NCBI GenBank assembly: GCA_020722815.1 | Contig: DYKB01000003.1 | Coordinates: 5,502 to 69,501 of the forward strand | Origin: Caldithrix sp. | Lineage (GTDB): Bacteria > Zhuqueibacterota > Zhuqueibacteria > Thermofontimicrobiales > Sulfurfontimicrobiaceae | DNA length: 64,000 nt | Direction of reading: 5' to 3' | Shown here: piece by piece, positions 13,873 to 22,468 of the stretch | How the letters are laid out: every line of letters starts with the position of its first letter | How positions within the stretch are numbered: the stretch's first letter is position 1 | The notes under the pieces: model-generated | Databases searched by the model: none | What the model was told of the DNA's origin: nothing | What the model saw: only the letters and a program-made list of their open reading frames with translations | Program-made: the position numbers and the translations under genes

Positions 13873-16263
13873 TTACGGAATTTCGATATAAACTTCCACC
13901 CGTCGGTTCATCATCCGGCCTTCGGGGAGTGCATTATCCATGAGCGGATTTTGCCGGCCAAAGCCAAGTGCTTTAATCTGTGATTCAGCAATTCCACGTT
14001 TAATTAATTCATTCCGAATTGTATTCGCCCGACGAATCGAAAGTTGTAAATTATAATCATCCAGACCAATAATATCCGTATAGCCCTTTAAAACGACACT
14101 GGCACCTGGTATTTCAGAAATTCTTTGCGCCAGGTGATCCAGTTTCGATATTAATCGCGGGGAAGTGACATCGATTTGGTCTGCATCGAATTTAAACAGA
14201 AAAAGGCGCGTCTTTTCCACTTTTTGCGGGGCGGTCTGCTGCTGAATCACTTCATACGCTGTTCGAAAAGTTGCCCTGTCGGATTGGGCCACCTGGCTCA
14301 AAATATCTTCAACAGTTAACGAAATATCGTAAATCTGATCTGGCGAAATCGGTTCACCGGAAAAGTTTTTCCAGTCCCATTCAATTTTCGCGGGCAGTAT
14401 ATCATTGCCATTAAATTGATTGACAATCGCGCCGGTATGCTCCCGAATTTCGATTTTCCAGTTTTTCACCTTTGCGCCAACCCGTGTTCCCGCGGTCATT
14501 ATGGTACAAACTGAATCAGAGGTAATGATCCGGGAACTGGTTGTGGTGAAAGGCTCCAGAATCTTTTCAGAATCGCGTTCAACCTGAATTTCAACCCGCC
14601 GATTTTCAGCCCGGCCTTCCTCAATCTGATTGCTGGATGAATCTTCCGGTAAATTTCGAAATGAAATTCGGATGCGTTGACTATCAATGCCACAATTTTG
14701 TGTTAAATAATTTTTTACAGCATTCGCCCGCTGTCGGGAAAGCGCTAAATTTCCTTTTTCCACCCCAAAATTGGCATTACAGCCCACTAAATTTATTTTA
14801 CATTCTGACCATTCAATCAAACGCGATGCAATCAGATTTAAAATATTTTTATACTGCGCCTGAATCCCGCTGACACTATCGGCAAAGAAAACAAAGCCTT
14901 GCGGCATTTTCAAATCATTTAAAAGTTCGTAGCGATTCGGATCGAGTTGACTGGCATTTTCGGTAAAAAAAACATAATTTAATAGCGGATTTTCCTCACG
15001 CACTTCCTGAATTTTAATGATTTTTAATACTTCCGGTTTACAGGAGATTTTTGCATAGATTTCTGGCAGGGGATTAACTTTTATCCTGATTTTTTTTACA
15101 TCGGTCAGCTTTCCTGATTCGCCGATGATATCGGCCGGAAAAATCCCGGCTTCACAGGGGAAATTCGCTTGAAATCTCACCAGAGCAGAATCAGTCGGAA
15201 AAATCCGCTTATCAGACAGTTCAGCTTTTATACCTGGCGGTAAATTTTGGACGGAAAGGTGAACCTGTTCCTTAAATCCATTTTGGGGAATGATTTTAAT
15301 CCAAAAGGAAGCCTCGTGTCCCGGAAAAATTCCCTGTTCCGCGGGGAACTTTGGATCGTCCGGATAGACTTCGATTTCAAAATCAGGAACCGCGCTCCAA
15401 TCCATCACCGCCGGACCATTGAAAAAGCTGAACAGAAACAGATGGGTTCCATTTGAAATTTGATTCAACTCGGTTAACGGGTAAGAATATTCATAATCCA
15501 GTCTGAAATTTTTAAAACGATAAGCGAACCCGAACGAAATATCTTCATTGGCATAAACACTCCGGAGCATTGTCTGGTCATTAAAAAGCCAGGTTTCGAC
15601 ACCCAGATGGAGATAGGTTCTTCCCTGTTCCCGTTCCAGCGAGAACATGGGCTTTAAAATCGAATGTTCATAAAACAGACTGGCATTCAGATGGTGCGCC
15701 TCTTTCTCGCTGGTATCATCGAAGGCAAGCAAAGGACGATTCAGATGATTCACCCCCAAACCGACATAAAGATGATTCAAAAGCTGATAAAAGACACCGG
15801 CTCCCATATCAAATTTTGAGATGGAATTTTTGGACACCAGTAACGGATCGCCGGTTTCAAGTAATTGAAAATGTGAAGATTCCAACCCGACATTGCGTAT
15901 TCCCCAATTCATACCCACTGAAATTTTATCTTTCCATATTGGATAGCTATAAAGAAAGTGAAAATCATTTTTTTTCAGGATCGGAGAATTAAAAATTTGT
16001 CCGGTGACACCAAAAGCACCGCATTTTTCGGTAGAAAAAGCGGCTCCCAATAACGAATTATTCAAATTCACATCCAGGCCAGTAAAAAAACGCTGATAGC
16101 CAACCACTCCCATCCATTGGGGCGATTGAAAACCGAGAATTGCCGGATTCGCAAAAATAGTGCGCGGGTCTGAAATGTGTGCCGCATTGGAATTCAGGCC
16201 TGTTTGTGGATAAATTCGTAACGGCAGCAAGGCCAATAATAAAATTTTATGCCAGAATTTCAT
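13873..16263 (-). CDS. PorP/SprF-like outer-membrane protein fused to two OmpA domains
   Basis: 796 residues with a signal peptide ending near YPQ. About residues 20-275 form a PorP/SprF-type T9SS-associated barrel (conserved start SDPRTIFANPAILGF). Then come an Ig-like domain (about 295-400), a first OmpA-like peptidoglycan-binding domain (about 430-560, ending NRRVEIQVERD), a FlgD-like Ig stretch, and a second OmpA domain (about 685-796, motif GYTDIIGLDDYNLQLSIRRA and the end NRRVEVYIEIP). In Bacteroidota, PorP/SprF proteins help anchor T9SS cargo with type B sorting domains. The gene just upstream here encodes exactly such a cargo, which supports a cargo-anchor pair. The first OmpA domain is more divergent. 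AGGGGAG precedes the start. Confidence 0.88.
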   Translation of the reverse strand: MKFWHKILLLALLPLRIYPQTGLNSNAAHISDPRTIFANPAILGFQSPQWMGVVGYQRFFTGLDVNLNNSLLGAAFSTEKCGAFGVTGQIFNSPILKKNDFHFLYSYPIWKDKISVGMNWGIRNVGLESSHFQLLETGDPLLVSKNSISKFDMGAGVFYQLLNHLYVGLGVNHLNRPLLAFDDTSEKEAHHLNASLFYEHSILKPMFSLEREQGRTYLHLGVETWLFNDQTMLRSVYANEDISFGFAYRFKNFRLDYEYSYPLTELNQISNGTHLFLFSFFNGPAVMDWSAVPDFEIEVYPDDPKFPAEQGIFPGHEASFWIKIIPQNGFKEQVHLSVQNLPPGIKAELSDKRIFPTDSALVRFQANFPCEAGIFPADIIGESGKLTDVKKIRIKVNPLPEIYAKISCKPEVLKIIKIQEVREENPLLNYVFFTENASQLDPNRYELLNDLKMPQGFVFFADSVSGIQAQYKNILNLIASRLIEWSECKINLVGCNANFGVEKGNLALSRQRANAVKNYLTQNCGIDSQRIRISFRNLPEDSSSNQIEEGRAENRRVEIQVERDSEKILEPFTTTSSRIITSDSVCTIMTAGTRVGAKVKNWKIEIREHTGAIVNQFNGNDILPAKIEWDWKNFSGEPISPDQIYDISLTVEDILSQVAQSDRATFRTAYEVIQQQTAPQKVEKTRLFLFKFDADQIDVTSPRLISKLDHLAQRISEIPGASVVLKGYTDIIGLDDYNLQLSIRRANTIRNELIKRGIAESQIKALGFGRQNPLMDNALPEGRMMNRRVEVYIEIP

Positions 16264-16278
16264 TGATACAAATCTCCC

Positions 16279-18348
16279 CTAACGTACCAGCGTTAAACTA
16301 CCCCGTGCTTTTATTTCATTTTGTATTTTCACCATGTAGAAATAAATACCCATCGGCAAGGCCGCACCACTTTCATCAGTGCCATCCCAATCAGCCACAT
16401 TTCTCATTTCACGCACCTTCCGTCCGCTGAAGTTAAAAATCAGGATTGTGCCGTCAGACTCAATATGATGCAGATTAAAATGCACCTGGTCATTAAATCC
16501 ATCCTGATTGGGTGTAAAAGGATTGGGTAAAATCCACTCCGCAGCCAGCAGTGGAGTGGTTATGACCAGATTTACCCACTGGTCATGGGTCAGTGTATCA
16601 GCTTTTGCCTGAATCAGAATCCGGTAATCAGCCGGCCGGGTTTGTCGGGTGGTAACAATCGTTAAATTACTTGATTGTCCCGGCAGAATTTTGGGATTTG
16701 TAAAGGCGATTTGGGCAGCGATATTGGTTCCATTTGAGAAGGAATAACTTAATGTAACGGCATTTTGAAAATTATGGAGTGGCGCGATTTCTATCTGAAA
16801 AGAGGTTGATTCACCTGCCGCAATGGTTTGGGCAAGTGGATGAACCTGAAGCATGAAATCCGGACGAGGTAATATTTCCAGCAGGAATGAGGTGGTTTTG
16901 GTGAGACCACCCGCCATTCCTGAAATAAAAATCAGGTACTTTTCCGGTGGAGTCGATAATTTGGTACCGATAGTAATGGTGGCAGAATCGTTTAAAGCAA
17001 TCGAATCCGGCAAAATTACGGTCATCCCTGTTTCGGATGGAAAACTCCCGATTTGTAAATGGACCGAGCCGGTGTAATTTCGTACTGAATCCAGCTTAAC
17101 AACAAATTCAGCCGTTTGCCCAGCCAAAATAGATTGATACGGCGGTGTGACAACCAGTGAAAAATTCGATTGTTGAACGATTTTTAGTATAAAATTGGTG
17201 CTGTCCACAAAATTATTTCCCTGACCAATTATTTTTAGCACATATTCACCAGGAGGCGCGTTCAAATTCGTCATGATGGTAAAATGACTGGTATCGCCTG
17301 GAAAAATTGCATCTGGATTGAAATATCCACTTCCAATCCCGGCAGGAAAATTGGGACAGGAGAGATGAATTTTGCTTTTACAATCCCAAACGGAGTCAGA
17401 GTAAACCAGAAACGACGCCGAATCTCCAGCGAAGACAGTAAAATTATCGGGCGTGACTCGCATTCGAAAGAACGGCGGGGAGGTCACCTGTAGTCGGACA
17501 GTATCGGTTCCAAAAAATTGTAGAATATGACCCTGAACCACAATTTCCAGGTCCTCTTCCCGGAAAATCGCTGGTTTTGTCTGAATTAATAATTCGGCGG
17601 TATCATTTTTACTGATTTCACGGGGAATGAATTCAGTGAAAAATTCGGGATTTATCAAACAGGAAAGCTTTACTTTTTCCCGGAGATAACGGGTGCTATC
17701 CAGAAAAACCTGATATCGGGCACTTTCGCCCCAATTAATCGATAAATTTCGTGGTTGACATTTTAAATTAAACATCGGATGTCGAAAAATAATGACTTTC
17801 AATTCATTCGAAACGAGTTGGAGCGTGTCCTTTTGTGAATTAATGGCCACGATGTGGTTCAGCCAGAAATTCAGTACGGTGGAATCCGGTGTATGGGGAT
17901 GAATTGCAAAACGTAACCAGGCGACGCTGCCGCTTCCGGTTAATCCCGGCATGCCAGCCAATTGAGTTATCGCCACCTGAAATTGATTTAACAGCGTATC
18001 GTGTCGGGAAAAGATGAAAGCATTTTGCGGCCAAAACTCGCCACGCGTCACGATTTTCCCTTCCGGATTCGGTATTCCCGGCAGCCATTTCGCTGAATCA
18101 TAATTCAATCGAAAGCTTAATCCAAACAGATCAGTCACCGGCATGTCCGGATTCCCGATCCCGATTTCAAGCCATAAAGTATCTCCGGCAAAAAGCGGTT
18201 GCGTTGCCCTTAAGGTGAGGGGAATTATTGTCGATTGGGAGAAACTCGTTTCGGAAATTGATGGGGTTCGTGCATTAATATAGGAAGGATTTAGAAAAAA
18301 GATTACCAGAATTAAAGCCAGCAGCCAAAAAATACGCCATTGATTCAT
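16279..18348 (-). CDS. Secreted cohesin-like/Ig-like repeat protein with gliding-type (type B) T9SS sorting domain
   Basis: 689 residues. GAGGC lies 6 bases before the ATG, and the signal peptide ends near residue 26. A cohesin-like module (LFGLSFRLNY) is followed by four Ig-like repeats, each opening with a pattern such as FxLxVTPxxxxxxAGxxxxF and each about 100 residues. The end is a gliding-associated type B sorting domain (ILPNPFTPNQDGFNDQVHF, then GIYFYMVKI). First gene of the five-gene minus-strand run, 15 bp from the PorP-OmpA gene. The Ig-like repeat also occurs in the middle of the PorP-OmpA protein, so the two may interact or share a scaffold. Role in adhesion or surface assembly is inference. 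Confidence 0.88.
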   Translation of the reverse strand: MNQWRIFWLLALILVIFFLNPSYINARTPSISETSFSQSTIIPLTLRATQPLFAGDTLWLEIGIGNPDMPVTDLFGLSFRLNYDSAKWLPGIPNPEGKIVTRGEFWPQNAFIFSRHDTLLNQFQVAITQLAGMPGLTGSGSVAWLRFAIHPHTPDSTVLNFWLNHIVAINSQKDTLQLVSNELKVIIFRHPMFNLKCQPRNLSINWGESARYQVFLDSTRYLREKVKLSCLINPEFFTEFIPREISKNDTAELLIQTKPAIFREEDLEIVVQGHILQFFGTDTVRLQVTSPPFFRMRVTPDNFTVFAGDSASFLVYSDSVWDCKSKIHLSCPNFPAGIGSGYFNPDAIFPGDTSHFTIMTNLNAPPGEYVLKIIGQGNNFVDSTNFILKIVQQSNFSLVVTPPYQSILAGQTAEFVVKLDSVRNYTGSVHLQIGSFPSETGMTVILPDSIALNDSATITIGTKLSTPPEKYLIFISGMAGGLTKTTSFLLEILPRPDFMLQVHPLAQTIAAGESTSFQIEIAPLHNFQNAVTLSYSFSNGTNIAAQIAFTNPKILPGQSSNLTIVTTRQTRPADYRILIQAKADTLTHDQWVNLVITTPLLAAEWILPNPFTPNQDGFNDQVHFNLHHIESDGTILIFNFSGRKVREMRNVADWDGTDESGAALPMGIYFYMVKIQNEIKARGSLTLVR

Positions 18349-18802
18349 TGAGTGCCTCAGTCTTAACAGGTTAATCCAAATTTCCGTCTTGAATATTCGC
18401 CAGCAAAAGTAATACTGACACTTTTTTAACTGGTTCTAAAGCGTTAAATGATATCAGATGCGATTTAAACCGGATTTATAATCCGTATTATCAAGAGGAA
18501 TCATCTATTTATTCCAGATGATAAACAAAAATGTGCTTGATGTTTTGGCCAGGATGTAGAGCAATTGCATTAAAATAACAATATTAAAACAAGTAATTCA
18601 AAAACATCTTGAATCGTTTTACAAATAGTATAAAAAATCTAATTCATGATTTCAAACTGCCATATATTAATTATAACAAATTTTTGGAACTTTTCAAGTG
18701 TTTTTTTTAAAATTGTTAAAAAAAATTTGTATAATCAGGGTACTTGGAATGGTTAATCGAAGAAGAAAGTACTTTTGAGGAATTAATCAAGCGGTGATAA
18801 AA
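18349..18802. other. Intergenic region upstream of the surface operon
   Basis: No gene. It is AT-rich with long T and A runs around 18690-18735. The promoter of the minus-strand operon should lie here, but I could not pick a convincing -35/-10 pair. The distance from the MotB-like gene (ending 18803) suggests that gene is transcribed separately. Confidence 0.5.
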
Positions 18803-19471
18803 TTACTTTGGAACCATCATAATTTCAATACGGCGATTCTGGGAGCGACCATTTTCGGTCTTATTGGAGGCAATTGGTTTAAATTCGGAATAGCCCACGG
18901 CCTCCAATCGTTCACCTTTGATTTTCAGTTTATCCTGTAAGAAACGCACCACATTGGTTGCCCGACTCGTTGACAATTCCCAGTTGGTAGGAAATTGTTT
19001 TTGCAGTCGCTTATGAATCTTGACATTATCGGTATGCCCTTCAATCCGGATGACACGCGAAGTATCCTGTTTTAAAATATTTCCGATTCGCGTAATAATT
19101 TTTTGTCCACGGGTACTGAGCGTTGCATCGCCGGAGTCAAATAAAATCTTGTCTTCAATTTTGACATTTAGCTTGCCAGAAAGCTCAGAAATCTTTATCT
19201 GACCATCTTTAATTTCCTTTTCAAGATCAGCAATAAGATTCTGGTAGGTTTGTGTCGCAGAATTTAATTCCTGCTCCTTTTTCTGTTTTTCGTTTAAAAG
19301 TGAATCATTTTGCGCCTGTAAGTGCTGGTTGGTTTCAATGAGTTGAGCATTTTCGGCATTGATCCGGGCGAATTCACTTTTCAATGGAATTACCTGAAAA
19401 TAAAAATAATAAAACCCGGCAGCAATAAGAATTAAAAATAACAAAATCATGATAGTCAGGGCAGCTTTCAT
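18803..19471 (-). CDS. MotB/OmpA-like protein with coiled coil
   Basis: 222 residues: one N-terminal membrane helix (about 5-27), a coiled-coil stretch of about residues 33-95 rich in Q, E and K, then an OmpA-type domain (about 105-222). That domain shows the VIRIEGHTDN motif and SRATNVVRFLQD, and ends with NGRSQNRRIEIMMVP. This is the plan of free-standing periplasmic peptidoglycan-binding proteins related to MotB, anchored in the inner membrane. No motA-like partner is adjacent, so a role as stator is not supported; a cell-envelope structural role is more likely. GGAGGAG sits 2-8 bases before the ATG. It is followed, 454 bp on, by the surface operon on the same strand. Confidence 0.88.
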   Translation of the reverse strand: MKAALTIMILLFLILIAAGFYYFYFQVIPLKSEFARINAENAQLIETNQHLQAQNDSLLNEKQKKEQELNSATQTYQNLIADLEKEIKDGQIKISELSGKLNVKIEDKILFDSGDATLSTRGQKIITRIGNILKQDTSRVIRIEGHTDNVKIHKRLQKQFPTNWELSTSRATNVVRFLQDKLKIKGERLEAVGYSEFKPIASNKTENGRSQNRRIEIMMVPK

Positions 19472-19776
19472 TTCTCCTCCGTAAATAAAATGTTTAAATT
19501 GAATAATTTCTACAGCGATTGATTTTATTTAAAATTAACGATTTATAACTGATTGTGTTCCTTTTCGCGTGATAAAAATTGAATTATTGCATGTTTGTCC
19601 AATTATATGCATTTGAAAGATGACCCCTGAAATTCTAAAATAAACATATTACATGTTTTAAACTAATTCAGGAGTGTCTGGTGATATTCCCATGATTTAA
19701 CTCACTCTCGGCCTATTGTCGTCAGATTAAAATTCCTACCCATTAAAAAATAGATGAATAGCCACGAGCTTAAGAG

Positions 19777-19910
19777 CCTGTCCGAGAACTCAGAAAATTG
19801 TCATTGCGAGGCGTTTTTTGCCGACGCAATCCCCTGTTAAGACGGCGGAGATGGCGTCGTCGCCCAAAACGCTCCTCGCCATGACAGTTCCGGGTTAGTT
19901 CTCGGACACC
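19777..19910. repeat. Inverted-repeat element with CTGTCCGAGAACT ends
   Basis: CCTGTCCGAGAACT at the left and AGTTCTCGGACACC at the right match inverted at 13 of 14 positions. A second nested pair, TGTCATTGCGAGGCGTTTT and its inverse around AACGCTCCTCGCCATGACA, lies inside. The region is GC-richer than its surroundings. It resembles the widespread GTCATTGCGAGG-type bacterial repeat. Non-coding. Confidence 0.75.
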
Positions 19911-20031
19911 TTCTAAAGCACGTGGCAATTTAAAACCGTTCGCAGCTTTCAGGTTCACCATCGTATTTCATATTTTCATAAATCTGCTGCTAAAAGCGCA
20001 TTATTTAAGTGCACCAAGCAAAAGAGGTCTT

Positions 20032-20072
20032 CTAACTCTGAACTCTGAACCTTAAACCTTGAACCTGTGAAC
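20032..20072. repeat. Solo arm of the GGTTCAA repeat family
   Basis: Tandem words CTGAACTCTGAACC, then CTTAAACCTTGAACC, match the arm of the elements at 2748-2915 and 20721-20950 in inverse orientation. No partner arm is nearby, so this may be a decayed copy. The surrounding 19911-20159 has no gene. Confidence 0.6.
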
Positions 20073-20171
20073 ACATAAGAACTTTTTCTCAATGGAACTT
20101 TATCGCTTTTCATCATTATTCAGAGAAAGCTAAATTAATCACTCATTAAAAAAATAAATATGAGGTATTTT

Positions 20172-20717
20172 ATGAACGAACACACCTGTCCCTGGTGGCT
20201 GGGATATACTTTTGATAATCGATTAAGAAAATTATTTCAAAATCCACAAAAAATTTTGAACGGCTATGTTGAAAAAGGGATGACCGTGGCGGATATCGGT
20301 TGTGGAATGGGAATTTTTTCCATCGGCATGGCGCAACTGGTTGGTGAGAACGGAAAAGTAATCGCAGTTGATCTGCAGAAAAAGATGCTGAATATTTTGA
20401 TGAAACGAGCTACCCAGGCTGGTGTAGCCAATCGAATAATTCCGCATCAATGTGAAGCAGATGATATCGGTGTAAGCCAGTACGTGGATTTTACACTGAC
20501 TGTCTGGGCGGCTCATGAAATTCGCGATCAAAAGGCTTTTTTCGAACAGGTTTATTCTATTTTGAAGCCCAATGGCAAATTTCTGATAATCGAACCGAAA
20601 TATCACACGACACTCGAGCATTTAAAAAATCTGGAAAATTTGTGTATGCAAACAGGCTTTCATAAATTGGGCAATCCAAAAGTATGGATTAGCTATGCAG
20701 TATTATTAGAAAAATAA
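20172..20717 (+). CDS. Class I SAM-dependent methyltransferase
   Basis: 181 residues from the ATG at 20172, where GAGG lies 6 bases upstream; another ATG 12 bases earlier has no such site. Motif I for S-adenosylmethionine binding is clear (VADIGCGMGIFSIGMAQL), followed by the acidic ribose-binding residue in VIAVDLQKKML and a post-motif segment with the pattern LKPNGKFLIIEP. The substrate cannot be told; the family (Methyltransf_11/25/31 type) includes enzymes acting on small molecules, lipids and quinones. The gene stands alone between repeat DNA blocks, with a GGTTCAA-type element beginning 3 bp after its stop. Confidence 0.88.
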   Translation: MNEHTCPWWLGYTFDNRLRKLFQNPQKILNGYVEKGMTVADIGCGMGIFSIGMAQLVGENGKVIAVDLQKKMLNILMKRATQAGVANRIIPHQCEADDIGVSQYVDFTLTVWAAHEIRDQKAFFEQVYSILKPNGKFLIIEPKYHTTLEHLKNLENLCMQTGFHKLGNPKVWISYAVLLEK

Positions 20718-20720
20718 TGA

Positions 20721-20950
20721 TTACGACTCAGGTTCAAGGTTCAATAGTTCCTGGTTCAGGATTCAGCAAGATGAAAATTCAAAAATTTGCAGTAAGTGAA
20801 ACCAGACAACATGAGGATATAATTCGTAAACACTATCTGATGACTCTTAAAGCTGAATTCTCTCAGGATTGATGATTCTTTAACGATTTTACGAAATTTG
20901 AGCGACAGAAGGTTTCTAACCGTGAACCATGAGCCAGCCAACCTGAGTTA
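20721..20950. repeat. GGTTCAA-family inverted-repeat element, copy 2
   Basis: The left arm TTACGACTCAGGTTCAAGG and the right arm CCAGCCAACCTGAGTTAA are inverted. The inner TTTCTAACCGTGAACCATGA is shared with copy 1. The 130-base centre differs from copy 1, so the arms are conserved but the filling is not. It begins 3 bp after the methyltransferase stop codon and may shape the end of that mRNA. Confidence 0.7.
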
Positions 20951-21000
20951 ATTATCATAGATGGATAATAATTGGAACAAAATCAAACAGCGAGGTCGAA

Positions 21001-22047
21001 ATGAAACCCTGGTTAATGCCTGGATTAATTTTTATTTTCATGCTTTCATGTACAAAGCAACCGGCTCAAGTGAACATGACAAGGCGTTTTTTTAATGACG
21101 AAAGTTTCTGGAATCAGCCGATCAAGCCGAATCCCGAAATCGATGAGCGGCGTGATGCGTGGATCGCCCTCTTAAAAACCGAACCGAATACCCCCAATAT
21201 TGGCATAAATGTCTACAAATGGACGATTCCGGTATATGAAGTTGACAAAAACACACCAACTTATACAATTCATCGGCATCAACTAAGCGAAACAGAGAAA
21301 ACTAACTGGGATACGCAGCGGGAATATTTCGGTCATGGTCCTGGATTTGGTGAGAATGTCCCCGTTCCTCTCAACGCATTACCGGATCCGGAAGAAGATG
21401 CCCACTTTTCTGTTGTCGATTGGCAGCGAAAGATTGCCTGGGATAGGTGGGGCTTTCGAAAACGGCCAGATGGGACTTTCGAATCAAATACCGGCATGAG
21501 ATATAAACTGGATGGTGATGGCGTGTTTAAAACCCAAGATTTTCAGATTCTCAACGGCGAAAGTGTTCATTTTCATGGGCCGGGTCGCGCCTCCGGTGTG
21601 CCGGCTATTGCCGGATTAATCATGTACAATGAGGTGATGCACGGGAAAATCGCACACAGGCTCGCTATGGCCACTCGTTTTGCAGCTTTTCAGGAGTTTG
21701 TCGATCCCGCAGCCTGGACGGACGGGTACACGCCCGGTGGCATTCCTGAGGGGGCAGTGATTCAATTGCATCCCGAACTTGATCTCAGCCAGTTTGATTT
21801 AACACCGGGGGAAATTATTGTTGCACGGGCTTTGCAGGAGTATGGCGCTGTCGTTGTCGATGTAGCACAAGGGACACCGCTCTATGCCGAAGGGTTATGG
21901 GGACATCCGGATAAAAGCTGGAAAGGAATTCTCCACGAATGGGACAGGGGAATTTGTACCATTCCCATTGATAATTACCGGATTTTGAAAGTGGGTGAAA
22001 CGATCAAGAAAGGGGATGCGCGATCATTGAAAAAGCCATATTGGTGA
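21001..22047 (+). CDS. Putative secreted lipoprotein of unknown function
   Basis: 348 residues with a lipoprotein-type signal: hydrophobic MPGLIFIFMLSC, with the cysteine at about residue 17 in a lipobox LMLSC-like context, so surface or periplasmic attachment is likely. The mature part opens with FFNDESFWNQPIKPNPEID, like a group of secreted proteins I know only as uncharacterised. It has motifs GHGPGFGENVPVP, NGESVHFHGPGRASGVPA and GAVIQLHPELDL. Several conserved-looking histidines (HFHGPG, RHQL, GHP) would suit metal or sugar binding, but that is inference. AGCGAGG lies 5 bases before the ATG. No operon partner. Confidence 0.8.
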   Translation: MKPWLMPGLIFIFMLSCTKQPAQVNMTRRFFNDESFWNQPIKPNPEIDERRDAWIALLKTEPNTPNIGINVYKWTIPVYEVDKNTPTYTIHRHQLSETEKTNWDTQREYFGHGPGFGENVPVPLNALPDPEEDAHFSVVDWQRKIAWDRWGFRKRPDGTFESNTGMRYKLDGDGVFKTQDFQILNGESVHFHGPGRASGVPAIAGLIMYNEVMHGKIAHRLAMATRFAAFQEFVDPAAWTDGYTPGGIPEGAVIQLHPELDLSQFDLTPGEIIVARALQEYGAVVVDVAQGTPLYAEGLWGHPDKSWKGILHEWDRGICTIPIDNYRILKVGETIKKGDARSLKKPYW

Positions 22048-22468
22048 TTTTACTCAGATTCAATATTTCATTAATAAAAAATTTAAAAATATCCGGCACA
22101 GTTTTCAATTGCTGATTAATTAAATCCTGAGCCCTGACCGAAAGCTTTTATCGGATATCCCTGCTTTGAGATAAATAGATTCCCGGTAAAAAAGACTAAT
22201 GGCTACTTATAAAATTAATAAATTCTGATATCTTCATCCATATTAAAAACCCGTGTCAAATGCGATGAGGTTAATTCAATTCATTTTTTAGAATCGGTGA
22301 GACCTGAAGTCCATTTACTCTAACTTAAACAGCTCCTAAACCTGTTTCTCTCCGCAATCCACTAAATAATTGTCACATCTTTCACAACGGAATAATTTTT
22401 GAATTAGTTTCCTACAGCTTTCTTTTTTCGAAATCGAATAATATTGCATAATTTATCACGAGCCAACT
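22048..22468. other. Intergenic region with no recognised feature
   Basis: About 420 AT-rich bases between the lipoprotein gene and the Wzi-like gene on the same strand. I found no open frame of note, no clear hairpin terminator and no promoter that I would defend. Confidence 0.5.

Noticed and set aside
19777-19961. Short minus-strand frame in the 19.8 kb repeat
   Set aside because: Pure translation of the inverted-repeat element.
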